Source: JACOND01 sp965202795 (GTDB lineage: Bacteria > Bdellovibrionota > Bdellovibrionia > Bdellovibrionales > UBA1609). From it: a stretch of 64,000 bases of DNA. The position numbers were made by a program, and so were the translations under genes. Below are positions 35,402 through 45,300 of the stretch, piece after piece. The DNA lies in contig OZ241848.1 of NCBI GenBank assembly GCA_965202795.1, positions 1,860,001-1,924,000 of the forward strand, given 5' to 3'. The stretch's first letter is position 1, and every line of letters starts with the position of its first letter. A model generated the notes under the pieces. It was given only the letters and a program-made list of their open reading frames with translations, searched no databases and was not told the origin of the DNA.

Positions 35402-35682
35402 GCTCTCCTTTTTTCCTCTGCGAGGATCTGCTTGTGGCAGGGCTTTAAAATTTCCTCAATAGAGGCTTTTAGGTCTTTTGAGTTTAGCGGGGGGCGCTCG
35501 TTGAAGAGCAGCATCAGGGCGCCGTTTTTTCTGGCTATGGGCGGCGCCCCCGATTTTAAGTGGAGATCGCTGGCCTGTTTTTTCTCCATGGCCTCAAGGC
35601 ATCTCATTGCTGTTTCCCGGCCGTTTCTGATAAAATGGCCAGCCGCCTCCAAGCGATTTTCCCCTATAAGCTCAATCGGCAT
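35398..35682 (-). pseudogene. Duplicated pilT N-terminal fragment 3, distinct N-terminus
   Basis: The first unit in transcription order. From MRCLEAMEKK on it matches pilT, but the 25 residues before (MPIELIGENRLEAAGHF and so on) are unrelated to the pilT start. An ATG at 35607 preceded by GGGAAACAGC is the more likely start. The unique upstream sequence may be the original pilT 5' region with the promoter, the later units being copies. Confidence 0.65.
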
Positions 35683-35908
35683 GGCGCGGGGGGATTTTAA
35701 TGTTTTTTTTCACAGCGGATGGATTTCAGCTGGCCGCGGCAGGCTGGAAGTCTCCGCCGCAGCGCCTGCCGGCCTAAAACTGGCTTTGGAAAACAGGCCC
35801 TCGCGCGGGCGGCGGGCTGCCCCCGCCGGAGCTGGCAGCCCGCGCCAGTTTTTTGCGCCGCATCATAAATTTTGAGGCGCGCCGCGGGGTTTTGGAGTAA
35901 AAACAAAA

Positions 35909-36493
35909 TTGGCGGCTGAATTCATGAGTTTTGCAAATCCTGTTTTTTTATCGCGCCAGAGCCGGGAGTCTCTGGAGCGGATAAGCGGCCGGCTGCCGGG
36001 CCTGCTGAAGATGATTCAAGGCCTGCTTCAGAAAAGGGGGCAGACTTTGGCTGCGGCGGAAAGCTGCTCCGGCGGGCTTTTGTCTTTTTGGCTGAGCAGC
36101 CTGCCGGGGGCCTCAAAGCATTTTAAGGGCGCGGCGGTGGCCTACGCCGCGGGGGCAAAGGCGGCCATGCTTGGCATGGATCTGGAGACAATCAACTCAA
36201 AAGGCATGGTCAATGAGCCATGCGCCAGGTCCATGGCCCGCGGCGCGCGGCAGGCGCTGAAAGCAGACTGGGGCCTTTCAATCACAGGGGCTGCGGGGCC
36301 TGATCCCGGCTCCAAAGGCGCGCCTGTGGGGTTTGTGGCCTTTGGGCTTAGCTCGGCGGCGGAGGAAAACAGCTGCCTGAAGAGGTTTTCCGGCGCCGGG
36401 GGGCGGGAGGAGATTCGCCTCCAGTCCGCTTTTTTTGCCCTGGAATTTTTGGCTTCCGGGCTGGAATCCCGCAAAACAGAGAAAACTCCCTGA
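35909..36493 (+). CDS. pncC: Nicotinamide-nucleotide amidohydrolase, CinA C-terminal type
   Basis: A 194-residue stand-alone CinA C-terminal domain, which deamidates NMN in pyridine-nucleotide salvage. Visible are TLAAAESCSGGLLSFWL with the catalytic Ser, VAYAAGAKAAMLG, and SITGAAGPDPGSKGAPVGFV, all family hallmarks. The start is a TTG at 35909 with GGAG 11 nt upstream or an ATG at 35924; the conserved part begins well after both. It lies upstream of recA, an association common in bacteria. A large hairpin (AAAACTGGC with GCGCCAGTTTT, 35775-35852) lies in the leader. Confidence 0.88.
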   Translation: MAAEFMSFANPVFLSRQSRESLERISGRLPGLLKMIQGLLQKRGQTLAAAESCSGGLLSFWLSSLPGASKHFKGAAVAYAAGAKAAMLGMDLETINSKGMVNEPCARSMARGARQALKADWGLSITGAAGPDPGSKGAPVGFVAFGLSSAAEENSCLKRFSGAGGREEIRLQSAFFALEFLASGLESRKTEKTP

Positions 36494-36494
36494 G

Positions 36495-36715
36495 CGCCCG
36501 AACAGCCGTGAGCGGCCGCCAGCGGCCGGGAGCGGCCGCCAGGCCGCCCCAGCAACAAACAGCCCATTCCTCTGGACAAGCTTGTCACTCCGCGGAGCGC
36601 CGGGAGCGGCCGCCAGGCCGCCCCAGCAACAAACAGCCCATTCCTCTGGACAAGCTTGTCACTCCGCGGAGCGCCGGGAGCGGCCGCCAGGCCGCCCCAG
36701 CAAACAAGCCGCGCC
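36495..36715. repeat. GC-rich palindromic repeat, three tandem units
   Basis: Units of 77 bp with GGGAGCGGCCGCCAGGCCGC, CCCAGCAACAAACAGCCC, CCTCTGGACAAGCTTGTC and ACTCCGCGGAGCGCC; two of them are identical. It fills most of the pncC-recA gap (36494-36878). Confidence 0.85.
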
Positions 36716-36765
36716 GCGTCATAAATTTTGAAATATTTAAAATATTTTTGGATTTTTTGGCCCCA

Positions 36766-36781
36766 GTCAGGCTAAGCTGAC
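36766..36781. promoter_or_regulatory. Imperfect palindrome upstream of recA, possible LexA-type operator
   Basis: GTCAGGCTAAGCTGAC has 5-bp perfect arms and lies about 100 nt before the recA start, just after an AT-rich stretch (AATATTTAAAATATTTTTGG). SOS control of recA is common, but this does not match a LexA box known to me. Confidence 0.3.
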
Positions 36782-36878
36782 GGGACATCAGGAGAAAAGG
36801 CTTTGCGGCTTCGGCGGGAGTTTCAGCGGGAATTCAAGGCGGCGGAAGAAACCAAAAAGAACAATTAAGGAGGGGATT

Positions 36879-37988
36879 ATGGCTTCAGCATTGGAAAACA
36901 AAGAAAACAAAGAAAGGGGCAGGGCGCTGGAATTAGCCATTGCCTCTATAGAAAAGCAGTTTGGCAAAGGCTCTATTATGAAAATGGGGGATGGGAAGTC
37001 CGCCCTTGGCAAGATTCCTGTCTACAGCACAGGCTCTTTGACCCTGGACAAGGCTCTGGGGATTGGCGGCCTGCCAAAAGGGCGGGTGGTTGAGATTTAC
37101 GGCCCGGAAAGCTCTGGGAAAACCACGCTCGCCCTGAGCGCGGCGGCCCAGGCCCAAAAGGCCGGCGGGACAGCGGCTTTTGTGGATGCGGAGCATGCGC
37201 TGGATCCGTCTTACGCTGCAAAGCTTGGGGTCAGGGTGCCCGATATGCTGATTTCCCAGCCCGACGCGGGGGAGCAGGCTCTGGAGATCACAGAGACTCT
37301 GGTCCGGTCAGGCGCCGTGGATGTTTTGATTGTGGATTCTGTGGCGGCGCTCACTCCAAAAGCGGAAATTGAGGGGGATATGGGGGATTCCCACATGGGC
37401 CTTCAGGCGCGGCTTATGTCGCAGGCTCTTAGAAAGCTGACCTCCAGCATTCACCGCAGCCAGACTTTGGTTATTTTTATCAATCAAATTCGGATGAAGA
37501 TTGGGGTTATGTTTGGAAATCCAGAGACCACCACAGGGGGCAATGCCTTAAAGTTTTACTCTTCCGTCCGCCTGGATGTGCGGCGGATTGCCGCTCTGAA
37601 AAAGGGGGATCAAATCATCGGGAACCGCACTCTGGTCAAAGTGGTTAAAAACAAAATGGCGCCCCCCTTCACAAGGGCGGAGTTTGATCTTCTCTACAGC
37701 GAGGGGATCAGCCGCTCAGGGGAGCTTTTGGACCTGGCCCTGAAGGAGGGCATGGTCAGCAAGTCCGGCGCGTGGTTTCATTTTGAGGGCGAAAAGCTCG
37801 GCCAGGGCCGGGACGCCGCCCGGCTGGCCATTAAGGAGAATGCCGCTCTCAGAGGCAGGCTTCATAAAATGATTTTCAGCCCTGGGAAGAAGGCTGCCAT
37901 GCCTTCGCGGGGCGGATCCGCGGCCGGGAAACCCGCGGCGGGGAAAGGCCAGCAGCTCCGGCCGGCTCAGGCGGAAAAAAGGCATTGA
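36879..37988 (+). CDS. recA: Recombinase RecA
   Basis: A 369-residue protein with AGGAGGGG before the ATG. Visible are Walker A GPESSGKTT (residues 75-83), FVDAEHALD, Walker B VLIVDSVAAL, loop L1 GDSHMGLQARLMSQALRKL and loop L2 NQIRMKIGVMFGNPETTTGG. The protein drives strand exchange and SOS induction. Length and motifs are complete. The C-terminal tail (after ALRGRLHKMI) is Ala/Gly/Lys-rich and lacks the acidic end of E. coli RecA. A short hairpin, GCTGAT-TATTTT-ATCAGC, follows at 37989 without a U-tract. Confidence 0.98.
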   Translation: MASALENKENKERGRALELAIASIEKQFGKGSIMKMGDGKSALGKIPVYSTGSLTLDKALGIGGLPKGRVVEIYGPESSGKTTLALSAAAQAQKAGGTAAFVDAEHALDPSYAAKLGVRVPDMLISQPDAGEQALEITETLVRSGAVDVLIVDSVAALTPKAEIEGDMGDSHMGLQARLMSQALRKLTSSIHRSQTLVIFINQIRMKIGVMFGNPETTTGGNALKFYSSVRLDVRRIAALKKGDQIIGNRTLVKVVKNKMAPPFTRAEFDLLYSEGISRSGELLDLALKEGMVSKSGAWFHFEGEKLGQGRDAARLAIKENAALRGRLHKMIFSPGKKAAMPSRGGSAAGKPAAGKGQQLRPAQAEKRH

Positions 37989-38194
37989 GCTGATTATTTT
38001 ATCAGCCCGTTTCTGCCCCCGCAGGCCTGGAAGCCCTCTGTCAAGGTTAGGCCAAGGCTGGGCGCCCGGCAGGTTTTCCCCGGCGGATTTTGGCGGCTCC
38101 AGCTGAAAAACTTTTTCCCCTCCATCCTGATTTTGTCCAAAATCTCAGCGGCGGAGGGGACATTGCGGGCAAGCCCCGCGCGAGATCAAAGTCT

Positions 38195-40072
38195 ATGGGA
38201 ATCTCCGCCGCGGAAAAGCCTCTTTCAAAAAGCTCCCTGACCGGCGCCGCAAATCTCCCGCCGGAAAACCTCTGCCTCGGCATCGCCACAGTCAATGGAA
38301 CAGGCAGCATGTCGGCCAATCAGATGCTCTCGCGGATGCTGTTTCGCGCGGGCTGGCGGCCGGGCTACTATAATTTTTTCCCCTCAAATATTGCCGGCCT
38401 GCCATGCCTTTACAGCATCCGGCTGAACTCTAAAGGGTGGACGGCTTACGAGCCGGACTGCGATATTCTTCTCAGCCTGAATCCCAAAACCCTTTCCAAA
38501 AATCTGGAAAGCCTGAAGCCGGGGGGGATTTTGATCACAGATGAAAAAGACAATGCGGAGGCTAGCCTGAAAGCCAGGCGATGGGGGCCAACAGCTAAGC
38601 CCTTCCGCCACATTCCGCTGCCGCTCACAAAATCCCTGCCCGGCCTCAAAAATGTTTCCCTCAAAATGCGGCCGCTTTTGAGAAACATCCTCTATGCGGG
38701 GCTTTTTGCCGAGTGGCTTCAGGTTGAGCGCGAAACCGCCCAAAAAACCATGTCTGATTTTTTTTCCGGCGCAGGGGAGCAAAACCTGCAAGCTTTTGAA
38801 ATGGGGCGCGGTATGGGGAGGCAAAATCCCATGGGATTCCCCCCTCCCGGCAAGCCGCCGGCCCCGGCGGAAAGCCAAATCCTGATTGACGGGAATACAG
38901 GGGTGGCTTTGGGCGCTTTGTTTTCCGGCTGCCAGTTGCTTTCCTGGTATCCCATCACTCCGGCCACATCAATAGCTGAAAGCTTTGAGAAATATGCCGG
39001 CGCCTGCCAGAAAGGCCCTGGAGGGAAAAAAAAATACGCCGTCATTCAGGCCGAAGACGAGATCGCCGCCCTTGGGCAGGCCATTGGCGCGGGCTGGGCG
39101 GGGATCCGCGCCATGACGGCGACCTCCGGCCCCGGCCTTTCGCTTATGAGCGAGGGGGCCGGGCTGGCGTATTTTTCCGAAACCCCAGTGGTTTTGTGCA
39201 ATGTCCAAAGAGCCGGCCCCTCTACGGGCCTTCCCACCAGGACCCATCAGGGCGATCTTCTGCCGTCCTGCTTTCTCTCCCACGGGGGCTGCTCCCATGT
39301 GGTTCTTTTGCCGGGGACTCCCGAAGAATGCTTCAGCCTTGCGCAAAAGGCCTTTGATCTGGCCGAGGAGCTGCAGACCCTTGTGATCATTTTGAGCGAT
39401 TTGGATTTGGGAATGAATTTGCGGCCATCCCCGGTTTTTCGCGCTGGAGGGCGGCGGCTCCGCCGGGGAAAGATCCTCCAGGCTCAGGACTTGAGCCAGC
39501 CGGAGTTTGCTGATTTCGGGAGATACAGAGATCCGGATGGCGATGGGATCTCCCGCCGCGCGCTTCCAGGGACCCGGCATGAAAAAGCCGGCTATCTGGT
39601 CCGCGGCTCCGGGCATAACGAAAGGGCTGAATATTCAGAAGAGCCGGAGGACTACTCCGGAAAGCTCAACAAGCTCAAAAGAAAGCTCGCCGCGGCCCGG
39701 CGGATGATGCCGGAGCCTGTCATGGAAACCAGTAAAAGCGCCTCAATCGCTTTTGCGGCTTTTGGGAGCTCTCATGAGGCCGCGCGGGAGCTGGCAGCCA
39801 GCTTAAAGCGGGAGCGGGGGATTTCGTCCGGCTTTATGAGGCTCCGCTCGTTCCCGTTTCCAGAAAGCGCGGGGGATTTTTTGAGGGCGCACTCAGAGAT
39901 TTTTGTTGTGGAGCAAAACCGGGACGGCCAGCTGCGGCGGCTTTTGAGCGGAGAGTTCCCCTCGGAGGCCCATAAACTGAAATCCATTTTGCAGTATGAC
40001 GGGCGGCCTCTTTTTGTCCGGCATATAAAAAGGGCGTTTTTTGAGGCTGCCGGCCTGGGGGCAGCCGGCTGA
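38195..40072 (+). CDS. korA: 2-oxoacid:ferredoxin oxidoreductase, fused gamma-alpha subunit
   Basis: About 625 residues from the ATG at 38195 (GAGATCAAAG upstream); the frame is open further back to a TTG. Residues 1-215 are the gamma domain: IATVNGTGSMSANQML and NFFPSNIAGLP. The rest is the alpha domain: DGNTGVALGALFSGCQLLSWYPITPATS, QAEDEIAALGQAIGAGWAG, TSGPGLSLMSEG and PSTGLPTRTHQGDL (each visible in pieces). The enzyme oxidatively decarboxylates a 2-oxoacid to an acyl-CoA with ferredoxin as acceptor, or runs in reverse. The domain order is that of KorA-type enzymes; the substrate, 2-oxoglutarate or another, is inferred. Confidence 0.92.
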   Translation: MGISAAEKPLSKSSLTGAANLPPENLCLGIATVNGTGSMSANQMLSRMLFRAGWRPGYYNFFPSNIAGLPCLYSIRLNSKGWTAYEPDCDILLSLNPKTLSKNLESLKPGGILITDEKDNAEASLKARRWGPTAKPFRHIPLPLTKSLPGLKNVSLKMRPLLRNILYAGLFAEWLQVERETAQKTMSDFFSGAGEQNLQAFEMGRGMGRQNPMGFPPPGKPPAPAESQILIDGNTGVALGALFSGCQLLSWYPITPATSIAESFEKYAGACQKGPGGKKKYAVIQAEDEIAALGQAIGAGWAGIRAMTATSGPGLSLMSEGAGLAYFSETPVVLCNVQRAGPSTGLPTRTHQGDLLPSCFLSHGGCSHVVLLPGTPEECFSLAQKAFDLAEELQTLVIILSDLDLGMNLRPSPVFRAGGRRLRRGKILQAQDLSQPEFADFGRYRDPDGDGISRRALPGTRHEKAGYLVRGSGHNERAEYSEEPEDYSGKLNKLKRKLAAARRMMPEPVMETSKSASIAFAAFGSSHEAARELAASLKRERGISSGFMRLRSFPFPESAGDFLRAHSEIFVVEQNRDGQLRRLLSGEFPSEAHKLKSILQYDGRPLFVRHIKRAFFEAAGLGAAG

Positions 40073-40076
40073 AGCT

Positions 40077-41093
40077 ATGGCGGCGGGCGGGGCTTTTAAA
40101 AAGGAGGGATATGAGGGGGCGGCGCCCTCCACCCTCTGCCTTGGCTGCGGCCATGATCAAATCAGCCGGCAGATCGCGCGGGCCTTTTATGAGGCGCAAA
40201 TCGATCCCTTTCAGATTGTCAAGGTTTCCGGCATTGGCTGCTCTTCAAAGACGCCCAATTACTTTTTGCGGCTCTCGCAGGGATTCAACACCATTCACGG
40301 GAGGATGCCGGCCATCGCCGCCGGCGCCAAAATCGCCAGCAGAAGCTTAAAAGTTCTTGGAGTCTCCGGGGACGGGGACACGGGGAGCATTGGCCTGGGG
40401 CATTTTCTGCATGCCGCGCGGCGGAACACCCCGATGATTTATATTGTGGAAAATAATGGAGTCTATGGCCTGACCAAGGGGCAGTTTTCAGCCACTGCGG
40501 CGGAGGGCAGCCCCTTGAAGCGGCGGGAAAACACCCCCTTCCCCTCCCTGGATCTGCCCCGCCTGGCCCTGGAGGCGGGCTGCGGGTTTGTGGCGCGCTC
40601 CTTCAGCGGCGATGGCCGGCAGCTGCCCTTTCTGCTGAAGCTGGCGCTCAAATATGAGGGCTTTGCGCTGATTGATGTCATTTCCCCCTGCGTGGCTTAC
40701 GGCAATGCCCCGGACTTCCCCTTCAGCTTTCCCTCTGTGAAGCGCGGCAGGCGCCCCCTGCATGAGCTGGACATTATTGAGGAGCGGCAGCCGCTCTCCC
40801 TGAAACTGAAGCCGGGGGAGGCGCGGCGGATCCCCCTGGCTGACGGCTCTGTTTTGATTTTAAGAAAAATAGACGGCAGAGAGCATGATCCGCGGGACAG
40901 GGGCAGAGCCTCAGAGCTTTTGACCCAGGCCGCCCGCCGGGGGGAAATCCTGACCGGGCTGATTTATTTTGAGCCTAAGCCCTCGCTTTTGGACAGGCTG
41001 AATCTTTCGGAAAGGCCGCTTGTCTCCATGAAAGAGGGGGAGATCCGCCCCCCCGCCAGGGATTTAAAAAAGCTCCTGGAGCCTTTTGCCTGA
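40077..41093 (+). CDS. korB: 2-oxoacid:ferredoxin oxidoreductase beta subunit
   Basis: A 338-residue TPP-binding subunit. Visible are the Cys-containing LCLGCGHDQI, GIGCSSKTPNYF, HGRMPAIAAGAKIA and the thiamine motif GDGDTGSIGLGH ending with NNGVYGLTKGQFSAT. It starts 4 nt after the alpha subunit stop, so the two are coexpressed. No adjacent ferredoxin or delta subunit gene is seen, in keeping with the two-subunit form. Confidence 0.93.
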   Translation: MAAGGAFKKEGYEGAAPSTLCLGCGHDQISRQIARAFYEAQIDPFQIVKVSGIGCSSKTPNYFLRLSQGFNTIHGRMPAIAAGAKIASRSLKVLGVSGDGDTGSIGLGHFLHAARRNTPMIYIVENNGVYGLTKGQFSATAAEGSPLKRRENTPFPSLDLPRLALEAGCGFVARSFSGDGRQLPFLLKLALKYEGFALIDVISPCVAYGNAPDFPFSFPSVKRGRRPLHELDIIEERQPLSLKLKPGEARRIPLADGSVLILRKIDGREHDPRDRGRASELLTQAARRGEILTGLIYFEPKPSLLDRLNLSERPLVSMKEGEIRPPARDLKKLLEPFA

Positions 41094-41238
41094 GCTGGGG
41101 GGGAAAAATCCTCAAAAAAAACTTGATTTGCGGGATTCATTTTTGTATAAAGCTGTTGAGGGGGCTTAAGCCTTAAGGGGGCCGCCCTTGCCTGTTTTTT
41201 GCTGAGAGGGTTAATCATCCGCAAAGCGGGGGGGCGCA

Positions 41239-41721
41239 ATGGACAAAATAAGAAGATTCAGGCTGCAAATCATGCCGGTCAAGACGATTAACGGCAAAAA
41301 TTTTGAGCCTATGTCCTGTGAAATAATTTTTCGGCGCAGATTCGGAAAAATTCTTTTCAGCAATTTTGCCATAAAAAGGCTTCTAAGCCCGATTTCCGAG
41401 GAAATGGAAGCCCCCGCGTTTGAAAATGTCAGAAATGAAATCAAATGCTCAGGGCTTGCAATTTTTGACCTGAAGGACGAGGCCTCATTTTTTGACTTTA
41501 AGGGCGCGGAGGAAACCTATAAGATATTTCTTCACAGAATCAAGTCTGACGTGTTTGCGCTGCTTTTGCGCCGGCTGAGCCTTGATGAGGAGAATGAGAT
41601 AAAAAACAAAGAGGCAAAGCTTCTTCACATTGGAACCAAAATCATCGGCAGCAATGAAGTGTCTGATTTTATCAAGGGGAGGGGCTTTGAAGTCACAGAC
41701 AAAGAGGAGTTTACGCATTAA
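41239..41721 (+). CDS. Unknown protein, paralogue of the next gene (160 residues)
   Basis: Not recognised. A GGGGGGC run precedes the ATG. The protein is charged, without signal or membrane segment, so cytoplasmic. It shares with the gene at 41788 an overall layout: an N-terminal VKTINGKNFEPMSCEIIFR-like strand region, a central FDLK..A.F.DFK, the phrase FALLLRRLSLDEENEIK (versus FVSVLRRLSQAEERKIK), and a C-terminal tail EEFTH versus DDFTH at the stop. It leads the long envelope operon, so a partner role for those proteins is possible. Confidence 0.6.
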   Translation: MDKIRRFRLQIMPVKTINGKNFEPMSCEIIFRRRFGKILFSNFAIKRLLSPISEEMEAPAFENVRNEIKCSGLAIFDLKDEASFFDFKGAEETYKIFLHRIKSDVFALLLRRLSLDEENEIKNKEAKLLHIGTKIIGSNEVSDFIKGRGFEVTDKEEFTH

Positions 41722-41787
41722 GATGGCTGGCCGCGCCTGTGTCTGGGCTTCCAGGCCCGCGCGCCGTTTCAGCTTATGGAGGGCAAA

Positions 41788-42321
41788 ATGAGTTCAGGGC
41801 CTGTGATCATCAAAAAAATTGCCGGCAAAAGCTTTAAGGTTTTAAGCCTTGAAAAAGTCTTTCGCGTAAGAGAGGGGGATGTTTTTTTTAATGAGGGCAA
41901 TATAAAAAAATGCCTGGCTCCTCTGAAAAAGGAGTTTGAGGATGAGGTTATTGAGGACATTGAGGGCCGAATCAAAAACATCGGCCTGAAGCTTTTTGAC
42001 CTGCCAACCAGCGGCTGCATCCTGGACTTTAAGCCTCCGGAAAAAGAAAAATACATGTACAGAGCTCTTTTCCAGAAGGAGCATGCGTTTATATTTGTGT
42101 CAGTCCTGCGGCGGCTGAGCCAGGCCGAGGAGCGCAAAATAAAAAAGAGCGGGGAATACACTGTTGAAGAGGTGGGGGAGAAGGGTGAAAACGGCGAGCC
42201 GGCTTTGGAATATTTGTCAGAATCTGAGCGAAACTCCATTCTGGGCATTGAGGGGAGGGAAAACCCCTTTGCCCCGGATGAGAGCTTTGAGGTTTTGAAA
42301 AAAGATGATTTTACGCATTAA
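41788..42321 (+). CDS. Unknown protein, paralogue of the preceding gene (177 residues)
   Basis: The ATG at 41788 is preferred since GGAGGGC lies 4-5 nt before it; an ATG four codons upstream is in frame. The protein has the same layout as its neighbour and also ends in FTH. Its last codons overlap the start of the 1454-residue lipoprotein gene by 17 nt, a strong sign of coupled translation. No known domain is visible; it is acidic in the last third. Confidence 0.6.
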   Translation: MSSGPVIIKKIAGKSFKVLSLEKVFRVREGDVFFNEGNIKKCLAPLKKEFEDEVIEDIEGRIKNIGLKLFDLPTSGCILDFKPPEKEKYMYRALFQKEHAFIFVSVLRRLSQAEERKIKKSGEYTVEEVGEKGENGEPALEYLSESERNSILGIEGRENPFAPDESFEVLKKDDFTH

Positions 42322-45300
42322 AGGGCCTTCAGCCCGGCTTCGCCCGCGCGGCGGAGGCAAAGCTCTGGCTCTCATGGCGCTCGCGCTGGCCGGCTGTCAG
42401 GCGAAATCCCCCGACATCATTGTGCAGGGGTCCTCCCCTCAGGACGCCATGCGGTTTTTGGAAAATTACCAAAAATCCGAAAAAAAAGATATCCTCCGCC
42501 TCAGCCATTACACAAAAAGCCTTCGGGAAAATCACGCGCCGGGCTTTGACTGGGAGGCTTACTGGACAGAAATCCAAACCCGAAAGCTTTATCAAAGCCT
42601 CAGCCCAAAAGAGCTTGAGGAGATATTTTCCCTTAAAGACATCAGCTGCCGGGAAGAGAATTTAAGCGCTTATGGAGGGCTGCTTCTGGCGGCTGCCCGC
42701 CATGACAGCCAAAAAATGCTGTTCAGCGGGGAGCTTCGCCAATTGGACCAGTCCTGCGGGCCGCTGCCCCATGCCGCCCTTAAGGGCATCGTCGGATTTT
42801 TGTCTCAAAAAAGGAAAGATCTGGAGCGGGCCAAACTTGCTGAGGAAAGGCGCCTGATCCTTAAAAAGCCATCGGCGGAAAGATCCGCCGCCGGGCATAT
42901 TTACACTGGCGAGCTGCAGAAGGTTTTGGCTTTGGAGTGGTCCCGCGGCCCCGCCAGCCGCAGCTGGGGCGATATTTTGGAGCCTTTGGATCGGGAGTTT
43001 TGGGCTGACGCCCGCTATATCAGCCTTCGGGATGGAGACAGGGAGCATCTTCAGGCCGCTCTCCAGATGGAGCGCGCGCTTAAAGGCGGGCTTTCCGCCG
43101 GCAGCCTGAATCAGGATGTTTTTTTGATATTCGGGGAGGAGGGCAAAATGCAGGCCCTTATGGAGGGGGCCGGATACCGAAATTACCTAACCCCTTTCGG
43201 CAGGGCTTTGAACTGGGAAAATCTTTGGCGGGATATGCGGGCCGCTTACCCTGAAGATCCAAAAAACGGCAACACTGAGGCTTTGCTTGATTTGCATGCG
43301 GCAGCCTCCTGCGGACAGCGGGCCGCCGCCGCTTACCAGGCGCTGGCTGAGGCCTGGGGGAGGAGGTCTTATGCCACAGCGGCTGCGGCCTCCTGCAAAG
43401 AGCGCCTGCAGCGGCAGGTTCAGGACGCTTACAAAATAGAGGATTTTTTGAAAATGGCCAAAAGCGCGGCCATGGATGTGTTTCAGGAGACCTTTCAAAA
43501 ACATGAAGAGGCGGCCAAAAGCAAGCTGGATCTTTTGGACAAGGCTTTGAACGGGGAGATTGATGTGGCCGGCGCCCTGGACAAAGACTTTGCATGGGGA
43601 AATCTTCCGCATTCCAAAAGCATAAAGCGCGCTTTTTTTGTTTTGTGGGCCTATCAGTCGGAAAAAGCCAGGCATTACAAAAAGGACTGGAAGAATCTTT
43701 TGGAGCGGCATTTTTCCCAAGAGGACTGGCTCAAGCTGATGGCGGTTTTCAGAGAGACCAATGACAGGTCCAGCCTTGTTGAAGTTTTGGACATGCATCA
43801 GTATATTTACGGGGAGGTTTTGTTTTTGGAGGCGGATGTCCGGGCCATTTTAGAGTCTGAGAGTTTATCGGCAGCTGATCTTTCCAAAAAATACGGCTAT
43901 CCCGCGGCCTATTTGGAGCGTGACTCAAAAGTCCGTGAGCTGTTGTCTGAGAGCTTTTGGGCTTCGCTGAAAGAGTCTCTTTCTGAAAACCCAGGCGCTT
44001 TGCTTCAGGCGGTTCAGATTTTTGAGGGGGAGCGGCAGCGGGCGGATGAGGCGGGCGGCGGCGGGGCCGCCTCCAAGCTGAAAGCCAATTGGAGAAAGCT
44101 TTTTTCAGCCAATGCCAAAGAGTCTGACTGGCTGGCCCTGATGCGGGATTTGCGGGCCGGGGCAGCGGGCAGCCCGCAGAACAAAGCGCATGTAAAAAGT
44201 GTTTTGGACATGCATCAGTATATTTACGGGGAGGTTTTGTTTTTGGAGGCGGATGTCCGGGCCATTTTAGAGTCTGAGAGTTTATCGGCAGCTGATCTTT
44301 CCAAAAAATACGGCTATCCCGCGGCCTATTTGGAGCGTGACTCAAAAGTCCGTGAGCTGTTGTCTGAGAGCTTTTGGGCTTCGCTGAAAGAATCTCTTTC
44401 TGAAAACCCTCAAAAGCTGATGGAGTTTGTTGAGGCTTATGAAGCGGACAGAGAAGCCGGCGCTCTGCCTTCGGAGCTGTTTAGACAGAAGTGGTCAGGC
44501 TTTGCCCTGCGGCATTTTCTTGTGACTGACTGGCTGAATTTGATGGCGGCGCTTAGAGAATCCAGCGACAGGGCCGGCATTGTTAAAGTTTTTGACATGC
44601 ATCATTTTCTCTATGGCGGCGAAGTTTTGTTTTTGGCTGATGATATTTTTGCCATCCTCAAATCTGAAAAGGCTTCCATTAAGGATCTGGAAAGCTATGG
44701 CTACAGGCCCTCTGACACAAATGATCCCGCTGCTCTTCGGGCTTTTTGGCGGGCGGTTCAGGCGGCGGTCCGGGAGGAAGCCCCCTTCGGCAAAAAAATT
44801 CTTGTTATTTCCGGCGGGAAAAACATCTATCCCGCAGCTGTTTTGGCTGGCGGCAGCGCCTGCAGCTTTGAGGGCGCGAAAAACATTTACCGTTTGTTTT
44901 CCAGGTTTGGGCGGGAGCGGGATCTGTTTGAGGGGTTTCGCTTTGCGGGCTGCGCTGAATTTTTGGATCAATTCACAAAAGAGGAGTGGAAGAGGCTTGC
45001 CGGGCGCTCGGCCGGCTGGAGCTTCAGCGGCGCGCAGAGTCCGGAAGATTTTAAAGATGCCTGGTGGCTGGCCCGCATTCTTGCCCTTCGCTCCACATCC
45101 GCGGCTGCGGCGGAAACAGCCGCCGCGCAAATCAGCAGCGCGGCCTGGCAGAGCCTGATGGGCGGGATGCTGGCCTCTTATTCCCATTCCTATCCCGCAT
45201 CGGGAAATGAGCTGTTTCTCAAAACCCTTCAGTCTGCTCAGCTGGCTTATGGACCGGGAGCCGGCGGCGCGGTCTGCCGGTTTTTCTCCAAAGAGGCCCG

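Larger units (their letters stand above)
34737..35600. repeat. Tandem array of the pilT 5' end (224-bp period)
   Basis: The segment from TTTTCCTCTGCGAGGATCTG to the ATG region recurs at intervals of exactly 224 bp, with only a few base changes between units (such as TGCCTGTGG versus TGCTTGTGG, and GGGGGTGCTC versus GGAGGGCGCTC). Since 224 is not divisible by three, each junction shifts frame and yields a stop that overlaps the next start. Confidence 0.92.

Noticed and set aside
34950..35682. Possible CRISPR array because of regular repeats
   Set aside because: The period is 224 bp without unique spacers, and the repeat is plainly the 5' end of pilT.
36495..36715. Possible CRISPR array because of three regular units
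   Set aside because: Units are directly adjacent and near-identical over their whole 77 bp, with no variable spacers.
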